A stretch of DNA of 64,000 nt from an uncultured Prevotella sp. (GTDB lineage Bacteria; Bacteroidota; Bacteroidia; Bacteroidales; Bacteroidaceae): assembly GCA_900316015.1 (NCBI GenBank), contig ONBG01000006.1, positions 1 to 64,000 on the forward strand. Direction: 5' to 3'. Of the stretch, positions 34,383-41,759 are shown in pieces. The stretch's first letter is position 1; each line of letters opens with the position of its first letter. The notes below the pieces were generated by a model, which searched no databases, was not told the DNA's origin, and was given only the letters and a program-made list of their open reading frames with translations. The translations under genes and the position numbers were made by a program.

Positions 34383-35531
34383 ATGAATTCAGTTATACAT
34401 ACACAAAAATTCGAGAATGCCATGGTCAGGATTTCCTGCTTTGACAACCATACGGATGTCAAGGAATACCATGTGATGTTGCAGATAACCAATCCCCATC
34501 TGGATTTTCAGGAACAATTGATAGAAATTATCAACGCTTATACTGCAATCAGGAAGCAATTAAATGCGACCTCTGTATTCAAGCGGTATTTCCTCAGCGA
34601 TGCTGCCAATCAGTCGGACGAAGTACTGGGCGCAGAGACCGAGAATTCAGATTGTGCCCTTTCCGTAATCCAACAGCCACCATTGAATGGGACAAAGATC
34701 GCACTATGGGCATATCTGATGACTTCCATTACGACGAGAACTTTGGCTAATGGACTTTTCGAAGTTGCACACAATACGACTTATCGTCATCTCTGGACGA
34801 GCAATGCGTATAACTTAGAACACAATGCAGAATACCAAACAAGGCTTCTCCTCAACCGCTATATCATGCAACTAACGGAAGAAGGTTGTAATTTGTCCGA
34901 CCATTGCATCAGGACATGGTTCTTCGTCAATGATATTGACAACCACTATCAAGGTGTTGTCAAAGCACGGAATGACGTATTCTATACGCAAAACCTGACA
35001 CAAGACACCCACTTTATTGCCAGCACAGGCATTGGAGGGCGGCAAGCGAACTCAAAGGCTTATGTACAAATGGACGCCTATGCAGTAGCAGGACTACAGG
35101 CGGAACAGGTTCATTACCTCTACGCACTGGACCATCTGAACAGGACAAGTGACTATGGAGTTAGTTTTGAACGTGGAACCACAATCGATTATGGAGACAG
35201 ACGACACATATTCATATCAGGGACAGCCAGTATAGATAAAGAAGGTAATATCTTATACCCACATGACATTATCCGGCAAACAAAACGAATGTGGGAGAAC
35301 GTGGAGTCTCTCCTACAAGAAGCCAATTGCACTTTTGAGAATATCAGCGAGATAACTGTTTACTTACGAGACCCTGCTGATTATGAAGTAGTCTACCAAA
35401 TGTTCGAAGAGAAATTTCCTTCCACCCCATTTCTAATCGTAGGAGCATCCGTTTGCAGACCGGGATGGCTCATCGAAATGGAATGTATGGGCGCAAAAGA
35501 GATGATACATCCACAATATCCAGACTTTTAG
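34383..35531 (+). CDS. Rid/chorismatase-like protein
   Basis: A protein of up to 382 residues whose C-terminal third is a YjgF/Rid-like domain (FISGTASIDKEGNILYP, VESLLQEANCTFENISEITVYLRDP, VGASVCRPGWLIEMECMG). The middle segment FIASTGIGGRQANSKA followed by the barrel-like C-terminal domain resembles the two-domain layout of chorismatases (FkbO/Hyg5 fold), so a role on a chorismate-like substrate is possible but unproven. The start at 34383 is the first ATG outside the preceding gene's coding end; 34422 is an alternative. Its last 85 bases form part of a 91-bp sequence repeated at 44174-44264, and originally it must have ended tail-to-tail with the minus-strand barrel gene now 8.7 kb away. 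Confidence 0.72.
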   Translation: MNSVIHTQKFENAMVRISCFDNHTDVKEYHVMLQITNPHLDFQEQLIEIINAYTAIRKQLNATSVFKRYFLSDAANQSDEVLGAETENSDCALSVIQQPPLNGTKIALWAYLMTSITTRTLANGLFEVAHNTTYRHLWTSNAYNLEHNAEYQTRLLLNRYIMQLTEEGCNLSDHCIRTWFFVNDIDNHYQGVVKARNDVFYTQNLTQDTHFIASTGIGGRQANSKAYVQMDAYAVAGLQAEQVHYLYALDHLNRTSDYGVSFERGTTIDYGDRRHIFISGTASIDKEGNILYPHDIIRQTKRMWENVESLLQEANCTFENISEITVYLRDPADYEVVYQMFEEKFPSTPFLIVGASVCRPGWLIEMECMGAKEMIHPQYPDF

Positions 35532-35537
35532 AATTCT
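35447..35537 (+). repeat. 91-bp direct repeat, left copy (intact end of Rid-like gene)
   Basis: This 91-base sequence is, base for base by eye, identical to 44174-44264. It covers the last 28 codons and stop of the Rid-like gene and the six bases after it. Sequence before and after differs between the copies. It is the left boundary of the peptide island. Confidence 0.93.
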
Positions 35538-35597
35538 TCGTGTGCTAGTCACGAAGATTTGAAACTACACAATCTGACATCTACGATATTATCTTCA

Positions 35598-35612
35598 ACG
35601 TTTAATAAACGT
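35598..35612. promoter_or_regulatory. Palindromic operator candidate upstream of the TPR regulator
   Basis: ACGTTTA and TAAACGT form a perfect 7-bp inverted repeat around a single A. It lies 30 bases before the -7 box at 35643, so a bound protein would contact the promoter region. Self-regulation by the TPR/HTH protein is one possibility. Confidence 0.45.
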
Positions 35613-35642
35613 GAAATCGCAGTTCAATTCAGATATTTTTCA

Positions 35643-35650
35643 TATCTTTG
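35643..35650 (+). promoter_or_regulatory. -7 element of the TPR/HTH regulator gene
   Basis: TAtcTTTG, with transcription expected to start near 35657, just before a 12-codon upstream frame. Confidence 0.5.
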
Positions 35651-35658
35651 TGAACAAA

Positions 35659-35697
35659 ATGGAAACAGGTAGGACATGTAGTACTGCAATAGCTTGA
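35659..35697 (+). CDS. Short upstream open frame (possible leader peptide)
   Basis: ATG at 35659 opens a 12-codon frame (METGRTCSTAIA) ending with TGA at 35695-35697, seven bases before the TTG proposed as the regulator start. Its position right after the -7 box means ribosomes would meet it first. It could be a leader peptide, or only a chance frame. Confidence 0.25.
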   Translation: METGRTCSTAIA

Positions 35698-35703
35698 CAG
35701 AAT

Positions 35704-37452
35704 TTGAAGAGACTTGCATTAATATATATAGGTATTGTGATTGCAATATTGTCTGGGTGCAATGGAAGGAAGATGATGACCCGATTGGAGGCCATCAGTA
35801 AGATTGCAGATACAAACCCTGACTCTGCACTTTTAGCCTTGGCTGAGTATGAAAGTAAGAAGCATAACTGGAGTAAAGGCGACAGGATGCATTTTGAACT
35901 CGTAAAGATGAAATCACAGAATAAGTCAGGGATGAAAATCAAATCTGATTCAGTTCTTAATGATGTCGTGACCTATTTCGATGACAATGGGACTCCAAAT
36001 GAGCGAATGCTCGCCTATTACCTTTTGGGGCGGTTTCATGCAAACATAGGAGAAGCACCACAGGCTTTGCAAACATATTACGATGCAATAGAAAAATCAG
36101 ACACGTTAGATTCTAAATGTGATTACGGTACATTGGCAGCTATATACGGACAGATGGCTAGCCTTTTCCATCAGCAAAATCTTCCGCATGATGAAATCTG
36201 GGCCTTTCGACACTATAGTGATTGTATAAAGAGATTAGGTGATGAAGTAGAGTACATAGTTGCAAGAAGCCAGTTGATTAGACCATATTACCTGCTTGGC
36301 GAGAAAGATTCTGTGCTACAGATAATAGACACTTCTTATAAAGAACTGAATAAGATTGGTGAGAAGAAAAGGGCCGTCGGGTTGCTACCCTCATCAATTT
36401 ACATATATATTGAGCGCAATGAGTTGTCCCAAGCAAAGCATATCATGGATATATACGAAAAAGAATCAGGATTGTTTGATGAAAAAGGGAACATTGTGAA
36501 AGGAAGGGAACATTACTATGTTACAAAAGGCTTTTATGAATTAGCTATTGATAATTATGACGCAGCAGAATCTCTTTTTCGGAGATCTATCACAGCAGGC
36601 TATCGTTCTGATAGTTTCAAAGGACTTTTGTATGTATATCGTCACAAGAACATCCCAGATTCAATTACGCGTTTCTCTGTTCTATATGAGAAAGCACAGG
36701 ATTCATTACATAATCAGATGCAGATAGATGCCACGCACAGGATGTCTGCCCTTTACAATTATAGTAGGAGTCAAAAAGAAGCTGAACATGAGGCACAGAA
36801 AGCAAGAAATGCCCATCTGTGGATTGTTGGCATTCTGGTTTCTGTTGTTTTGGGGCTGATAATGATATATGTGGCATACAAGGACTATCATAAGAAGAAG
36901 CATGAGGAAATAGAGAAATTGGCTATTGAACTTGAATCTGCAAAGAGAGAATACCAAGACATACAAGAAGAACTGCAGAGACTGAAAGATAAAGATTACA
37001 AGAAACTGATAGCCGAAAAAGAGGAAAAAGGGAAGGAGCTCAAACAGACGATAGAAGAACTTGCCGATGCTACAGGCTTGTCCTCTGCAATTGACAATCT
37101 TGATGACTTTGAACTCAGTAAAATTGTGGAGGTATTCCGCAAGAAAAAGGATTTCAGGTCTGATAATCCAATTCCCAATAAAGCCGAGTGGAGAGCCTTA
37201 GAAGTACAATTCAGTAAAGACATGCCATCTGCATATAAGACCCTTGCCAAAGACAAAAAACTATCTCCTTTGGAACTGCACGTTTGTATGCTGCTCATTC
37301 TGGACTTTGAAGATAGCTCAATAGTTAATCTGACAGATTCCATATCTCAAACCATTACAACAGCCAAGTCCAGAGCCAATAAAAAAATTTTCAATGAAAA
37401 GGGGGCACAGACCTTAAAAGCAGGGCTTTTACAGTTGATAAAGATCAAATGA
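35704..37452 (+). CDS. TPR - membrane - coiled-coil - HTH regulator
   Basis: A 582-residue lipoprotein-like membrane regulator. The N terminus (ALIYIGIVIAILSGCNG) has a lipobox-type cysteine; TPR-like helical repeats (about 25-340; AYYLLGRFHANIGEAPQAL, GFYELAIDNYDAAESLF) would be periplasmic. One membrane helix (LWIVGILVSVVLGLIMIYVAY, about 377-397) leads to a cytoplasmic coiled coil (about 400-460). The C-terminal part is LuxR-like in pattern (KLSPLELHVCMLLILDF then SISQTITTAKSRANKKIF), consistent with DNA binding. Bacteroidetes use this layout for one-protein trans-membrane regulators. The start is a TTG at 35704; no ATG is available before the signal sequence. It is the first gene of the island and probably controls it. 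Confidence 0.72.
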   Translation: MKRLALIYIGIVIAILSGCNGRKMMTRLEAISKIADTNPDSALLALAEYESKKHNWSKGDRMHFELVKMKSQNKSGMKIKSDSVLNDVVTYFDDNGTPNERMLAYYLLGRFHANIGEAPQALQTYYDAIEKSDTLDSKCDYGTLAAIYGQMASLFHQQNLPHDEIWAFRHYSDCIKRLGDEVEYIVARSQLIRPYYLLGEKDSVLQIIDTSYKELNKIGEKKRAVGLLPSSIYIYIERNELSQAKHIMDIYEKESGLFDEKGNIVKGREHYYVTKGFYELAIDNYDAAESLFRRSITAGYRSDSFKGLLYVYRHKNIPDSITRFSVLYEKAQDSLHNQMQIDATHRMSALYNYSRSQKEAEHEAQKARNAHLWIVGILVSVVLGLIMIYVAYKDYHKKKHEEIEKLAIELESAKREYQDIQEELQRLKDKDYKKLIAEKEEKGKELKQTIEELADATGLSSAIDNLDDFELSKIVEVFRKKKDFRSDNPIPNKAEWRALEVQFSKDMPSAYKTLAKDKKLSPLELHVCMLLILDFEDSSIVNLTDSISQTITTAKSRANKKIFNEKGAQTLKAGLLQLIKIK

Positions 37453-37516
37453 TTTATTCTGACTTAAAAATCGTATAACCACCTGATATATAATAGGCTT
37501 TATAGAGGGATTATTC

Positions 37517-37524
37517 TATTTTTG
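37517..37524 (+). promoter_or_regulatory. -7 element ahead of the DUF3244/precursor genes
   Basis: TAttTTTG, about 95 bases before the ATG at 37619. A short inverted repeat TTTGAC/GTCAAA follows at about 37531-37557. The -33 position has no exact TTTG. Confidence 0.48.
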
Positions 37525-37618
37525 TCTTCATTTGACTTATTGAAAATGAGGTCAAAATCAATTGCCTAACCACATTCGCCGTAATTTTAAAGCGTCAAAA
37601 CAAAATTATAACAATGAT

Positions 37619-37990
37619 ATGAAAAGAATAACAGTTGTATTAAGTATGTTGTTGTTTGTCGGTATAAGCTTTGCCGACACGCAGAAGGTGCCATCGTATG
37701 AGGCAATTCCTCTTCAGGTAAGTATTACAGACCCGACATTGGATCACGAGCCTGTCAGACTAAGCCCCGTAAGAATTCCTACTATCTATTTAGATGATCA
37801 TTTGCTGATATTCTCAACTCCGTGTGATAACAGTATTTTGACCATTATTAACGAAAATGGCAATACCGAATTTTCAGTGACCATACCTGGAAGATCTAGC
37901 ACCCTATTACTTCCAACATATCTCTCAGGGGATTATTGCATTCAAATAATGTGTGGTCATTTCCGCTTTCGGGGATATATTGTTTTATAA
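37619..37990 (+). CDS. DUF3244-like small secreted protein
   Basis: A 123-residue exported protein: a signal peptide (ITVVLSMLLFVGISFA) and a small all-beta mature domain with LLIFSTPCDNSILTIINENG and the closing GDYCIQIMCGHFRFRGYIVL, the pattern of DUF3244 immunoglobulin-like proteins of Bacteroidales. These are frequently encoded near exported peptidases or peptide systems, but their function is not established. The start at 37619 skips an upstream non-signal extension that begins with a TTG at 37562. It lies between the regulator and the precursor peptide inside the island; a protective (immunity-like) or chaperone role is speculative. Confidence 0.68.
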   Translation: MKRITVVLSMLLFVGISFADTQKVPSYEAIPLQVSITDPTLDHEPVRLSPVRIPTIYLDDHLLIFSTPCDNSILTIINENGNTEFSVTIPGRSSTLLLPTYLSGDYCIQIMCGHFRFRGYIVL

Positions 37991-38015
37991 AAAAACACAA
38001 AGATACGGTCAACAA

Positions 38016-38041
38016 CGTGAATTGACCCTAAATAATTCACG
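38016..38041. promoter_or_regulatory. Inverted repeat upstream of the precursor peptide gene
   Basis: CGTGAATT (38016-38023) and AATTCACG (38034-38041) pair perfectly around a 10-base loop, 29 bases before the peptide ATG. It may be an operator, or an RNA hairpin separating the DUF3244 and peptide messages. Confidence 0.5.
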
Positions 38042-38069
38042 AATTATGTAACAACAAAAATTAATAATT

Positions 38070-38297
38070 ATGGAAAAGATTTTAGAAAACGGTCTGGAAC
38101 TCTCAAAAAATGAGAAAGGCCAATTGCAGGGAGGCTTTAATCTCCAGGTTAGTCACGATGTGAAAACTCAGTTCTGGGCTGATAACGGGAACTGTAAAGG
38201 TGGCGGTTGGTTTGATACTAACACAAATTGTAATAGATGTAGCGAATGTGACCAGCATGGCCCAATAGACAGGGAAGAGATACAAGAAGAGCCTTAA
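38070..38297 (+). CDS. GG-leader, Cys-rich radical-SAM RiPP precursor peptide
   Basis: A 75-residue peptide of the Bacteroidales GG-leader precursor type. The leader is MEKILENGLELSKNEKGQLQ followed by Gly21-Gly22, the site at which a C39 peptidase is expected to cut. This leaves a 53-residue core with Cys42, Cys54, Cys57 and Cys60 (C-x11-C-x2-C-x2-C; NCNRCSECD), a GGG run at 44-46 and an acidic C terminus. Radical SAM/SPASM maturase and C39-ABC genes follow directly, which is strong contextual support for a ribosomally made, modified peptide. The modification, for example thioether links from Cys to backbone carbons, is inferred from the enzyme class. No homologous characterised product is known to me. 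Confidence 0.85.
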   Translation: MEKILENGLELSKNEKGQLQGGFNLQVSHDVKTQFWADNGNCKGGGWFDTNTNCNRCSECDQHGPIDREEIQEEP

Positions 38298-38324
38298 CTA
38301 CTACATGGTTTAACATTGTTTACC

Positions 38325-38357
38325 GCGTGGGCGGAAAAGGTATTATTTCGCCCACGC
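38325..38357 (+). promoter_or_regulatory. Strong hairpin between precursor and maturase genes
   Basis: GCGTGGGCG (38325-38333) and CGCCCACGC (38349-38357) form a perfect 9-bp GC-rich stem with a 15-base A/T-rich loop. It lies 27 bases after the peptide stop and 17 bases before the maturase ATG. There is no T tract, so it is best read as a partial terminator or 3' stabiliser that keeps peptide mRNA more abundant than maturase mRNA. Confidence 0.62.
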
Positions 38358-38374
38358 CAACTAAAATCAAAACT

Positions 38375-39658
38375 ATGACTTGGAGTAGATATAATGAATT
38401 TATACAAAACCAAGATTGCTATTCTTTGTTTAACTGCCGTACAAAGAAATGGGTGGATCTTGTTCCAGAACTCTATAGAGTTCTTGTTGAAAATAAGAAT
38501 CATATTAGCAAACTTGAGAAGATACATCCTTCGTTATATAAAGTGCTTGTAGAAAACAAGTTTTTAGTCCCCAATACTGAATGCGAAATATCCGAGTGCA
38601 TATCGGAAATTGAGAATAAGCTGAGCGACTCGAAGGTAATGAAACTTACAATAAACCCTACGCTTGATTGCAATCTAAGATGCTGGTACTGCTATGAAGC
38701 TCATCTTAAAGACAGTGTAATGAGCCGAAATACCATCAAAGCTACACTATCTTATATTGAGACCACATTAAAAAAGCAGGACTATAAATGCGTCTTGCTA
38801 TCTTTTTTCGGTGGCGAACCATTACTTCAGTTTAAGAATGTAGTAAAGCCTCTCCTCATCGGTACAAAAGAAATATGCGACTGTCATAATGTCGAATTTG
38901 CAATTTCGATAACCACTAATGGGATACTCCTTACCCAAAGGATCAGGGATGCTATACGGCAAGTAACTACAGATGCCGGTTTTCAGATTTCTTTTGATGG
39001 CGGTAAGGATGAACATGATAAAACCAAGAAATTTCCAAATGGAAAAGGGTCTTTCGATATTGCTAAGAATAATGCCCGTGAAGCAGTTCTGGAAGGATTT
39101 AGAGTTACTGTCCGCTGCAATTACACAAAAGAAAACGTGCGCTCTTTCCAATATTTAGTCAATGAGTTTGAGGATTTGCATTCATATCCCAATCTGCGAT
39201 TTTCTTTTCATAAAGTATGGCAAGAACCTGAAAATGCCGAATTAAAAATGGGAATGGCGGATTTGAAACAAGCAGTTGCAGGGAAAAAATTTGCATCAAA
39301 TATGAATACTTATTTTGGCGATAGCGTTAATCCATGTTATGGGGATTTCGCCAATAATTACGTTATTAATTATAATGGAGACGTGTTCAAGTGCACAGCC
39401 AGAGACTTCTGCGAGGAGAACAGGTTAGGCAAATTGATGGATGATGGCGAAATCGTATTTAACGAGCGAGCTCTAGAAAGAACAAGAAATAGGTGGACAC
39501 ATGACTGCCTTACATGCCGAAGACTGCCAATATGTCCGATTTGTTCACAAGTGAAATCTGAATCTATAGATGGAAAATGTCCTGTTCACATTACGCCAGA
39601 TGTGGCTGCAATGAATATCAGAGAATATTTTTTTGATTTACAAACTACAACTGTATGA
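38375..39658 (+). CDS. Radical SAM/SPASM peptide maturase
   Basis: A 427-residue radical SAM enzyme expected to modify the adjacent precursor peptide. An N-terminal region of about 90 residues probably includes the leader-recognition part. The 4Fe-4S motif C-x3-C-x2-C is Cys99, Cys103, Cys106 (LDCNLRCWYCYEAH), followed by the SAM-binding FFGGEPLLQF. The C-terminal region (about 320-410) holds about eight cysteines (NPC, KCTARDFC, DCLTC, ICPIC, GKC), the SPASM pattern for auxiliary clusters. The start at 38375 (MTWSRYNEF) is chosen because the earlier in-frame ATG at 38327 lies inside the hairpin. Its stop overlaps the next start by ATGA, indicating translational coupling to the barrel gene. 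Confidence 0.9.
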   Translation: MTWSRYNEFIQNQDCYSLFNCRTKKWVDLVPELYRVLVENKNHISKLEKIHPSLYKVLVENKFLVPNTECEISECISEIENKLSDSKVMKLTINPTLDCNLRCWYCYEAHLKDSVMSRNTIKATLSYIETTLKKQDYKCVLLSFFGGEPLLQFKNVVKPLLIGTKEICDCHNVEFAISITTNGILLTQRIRDAIRQVTTDAGFQISFDGGKDEHDKTKKFPNGKGSFDIAKNNAREAVLEGFRVTVRCNYTKENVRSFQYLVNEFEDLHSYPNLRFSFHKVWQEPENAELKMGMADLKQAVAGKKFASNMNTYFGDSVNPCYGDFANNYVINYNGDVFKCTARDFCEENRLGKLMDDGEIVFNERALERTRNRWTHDCLTCRRLPICPICSQVKSESIDGKCPVHITPDVAAMNIREYFFDLQTTTV

Positions 39659-41751
39659 TTAGGAAAAAGAATCAAATATATAAAAAAATTTGTGTAGGTC
39701 TATTATTATTTCCGCTATGTAACGCCTTGGCATTTGCTCAGGATAAGGTCGTTCCACTTGACGAGGTTACGGTTGTGGCTTCACGCACTATACATAGCGC
39801 TGATGGCTATACCACAAACCTGAAAGGCACAAACATTGTAAAAGGGAAGATGGCATCTGAGGTACTTTCCTTCTTGCCCAATATTTCACATGAAGCGGGA
39901 ACTTATAAAATCAATGGCCTTCCTATAAGCGAAATGTATGTAAACGGTGTTAAGCTGGCTGATATCTCAGAGTTAAGAAATATTCCTGGCGATATGATTG
40001 ATAAGGTAAATGTCAAGTTCTTAGCTGGAACAGGACAGAATGCAGCACTTAGCGGCGGTACAATCCACCTGACTTTACGTAGGCCACAGGACGGAGGATA
40101 TTATGGAAGCTTAAATTCATTAGAAGAATGGAGTCGTGCTTCGGACTTTGGAAATGCAAGTGTGGGCTCTTTATTTTATTACCGGTATAAGAACTTCAGT
40201 TTTTACGACAATATAGAACTTCGGCATCGTAAAACAGATAGCAACGCTGAACAATGGATGGAAAATACCGATACCTATTCGTTGCTAAGGGAAACCACCC
40301 AATCAAAGGATACCAATTTCCGTAATAGGTTCAGTTTTGTTCAACAATTCAATTCTGACATTAAGATTGGCGGCAGCTATCTTTTATCAGTATCTCATCC
40401 TAAATATAATTCGTATGCACATAATAATGATAGCTGGTCGTCAATCAGCAAAGATATTAGAACTGTTGTGCAGGATGGCACTTTGCTGTATTCAATGCCA
40501 TTGGACAAGCAAAGGACCTTCTTGACATTAACTGCTGACTATTTTAACAGAACAAATAAAAACCGCCAGCAAAATTATGTCGAAGAGGAATCGGTAGGCT
40601 CCATCACCGAAAAGAATAATCTGAACCTATGGAAGTTCAAAGCCGAAATTGAATATCCTAATAGGCACAAGCAAGTATGGAAATTCAATGGATTCTTACA
40701 GTATATCTCTTCATCATATACACCATCTAACGTGGTGGCAAGCGATCGATTTGTCTCGAATGCGATGCCTACTAACACAACTGGATTTACCCCAAACCTT
40801 TCTGCTGAGTTATCTGGTATCATTGGCACTTGGAAGTACGGTGTGGGGATGACCTGGCAACAAAACCACATAAAATACGAGAACAGGGAGTTGGGGGTGA
40901 AAAGCCATAACACACAATGGGGGATAAATCCGCTTGTGAAATTGATGATTCCCTTAAACAAGAATAGGAATTGTGTGTTGTTGCTGAACTACAAGCGGAC
41001 ATTGGACGATATTCCATACTCGGCAATATCTTCGGTCATTACATGGAAAGACGCCTATCATTATACCGTAGGTAATCCGCACCTTAAAGCTCCTTCTACA
41101 GACATGCTGATGGCAGGACTGTCATTGTTCCGGAATAAGATTAACCTTACGGCTATCTATGCCCGGTCACACGATAGATTATATTGGCAGACTTTCCAAC
41201 ACGACGTTAATCCTGATATTATATATACCAAGCCAATAAACCTTGCAGGACAAGACTTATGGGGATTTGGTGCAGAGTGGATGGAGTCACCAACAAGATG
41301 GTGGCGTTTCAAACTTGCAGGACGGATGGAAATGACACCCGAAAATGCAACCATAGCTGGTGTAAGATATGATAAAACCCATTTCAAAGAGTATTTCTAT
41401 TTCAACAATAGTTTTAATTTCTCGCCCAACTGGGGAGCTATGCTCAATATCGATCTCGAACCAAAGTACCACTCTTATGATCGCACTTATTATGCCGTTT
41501 CAAATGTAACTGGACGACTCTATAAATCATTTCAGAAGAGCAAGCTACAGCTTGCATTAGACTTCTCTCCATATGCTATACGACGAAAGATGGCTCGTCA
41601 GCTTGGGCAAAATAGAATAACTTCCAAAGATACCACTCCTGTACAGTATATCAATCTATCTGTTACGTGGAAGTTCTCTGGAGGCAAGAAAGTGAAGGTC
41701 GATGTTGTTGATGGAATACAAGATTATAAAGAAATTATAGATAAAAAATAA
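39655..41751 (+). CDS. TonB-receptor-like outer-membrane barrel of the peptide cluster
   Basis: A 698-residue outer-membrane protein. A signal peptide (about 1-29) is followed by a plug-like segment (VVPLDEVTVVASRTIHSADG, VLSFLPNISHEAGTYKINGLP, ISEMYVNGVKL) and a long beta barrel. It lacks the carboxypeptidase-like and STN domains of SusC proteins and is much shorter; no SusD partner is present. Translationally coupled to the maturase, it could release the mature peptide, take it back up, or serve as self-protection. No TolC-like gene is in the cluster, which makes an export role conceivable. The family call is firm; the direction of transport is unknown. Confidence 0.8.
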   Translation: MIRKKNQIYKKICVGLLLFPLCNALAFAQDKVVPLDEVTVVASRTIHSADGYTTNLKGTNIVKGKMASEVLSFLPNISHEAGTYKINGLPISEMYVNGVKLADISELRNIPGDMIDKVNVKFLAGTGQNAALSGGTIHLTLRRPQDGGYYGSLNSLEEWSRASDFGNASVGSLFYYRYKNFSFYDNIELRHRKTDSNAEQWMENTDTYSLLRETTQSKDTNFRNRFSFVQQFNSDIKIGGSYLLSVSHPKYNSYAHNNDSWSSISKDIRTVVQDGTLLYSMPLDKQRTFLTLTADYFNRTNKNRQQNYVEEESVGSITEKNNLNLWKFKAEIEYPNRHKQVWKFNGFLQYISSSYTPSNVVASDRFVSNAMPTNTTGFTPNLSAELSGIIGTWKYGVGMTWQQNHIKYENRELGVKSHNTQWGINPLVKLMIPLNKNRNCVLLLNYKRTLDDIPYSAISSVITWKDAYHYTVGNPHLKAPSTDMLMAGLSLFRNKINLTAIYARSHDRLYWQTFQHDVNPDIIYTKPINLAGQDLWGFGAEWMESPTRWWRFKLAGRMEMTPENATIAGVRYDKTHFKEYFYFNNSFNFSPNWGAMLNIDLEPKYHSYDRTYYAVSNVTGRLYKSFQKSKLQLALDFSPYAIRRKMARQLGQNRITSKDTTPVQYINLSVTWKFSGGKKVKVDVVDGIQDYKEIIDKK

Positions 41752-41759
41752 AATTTGAT

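Noticed and set aside
38327..38374. Earlier ATG start for the radical SAM maturase
   Set aside because: It lies inside the 9-bp hairpin stem and would add 16 residues unlike any maturase start; the ATG at 38375 is preceded by an A-rich leader.
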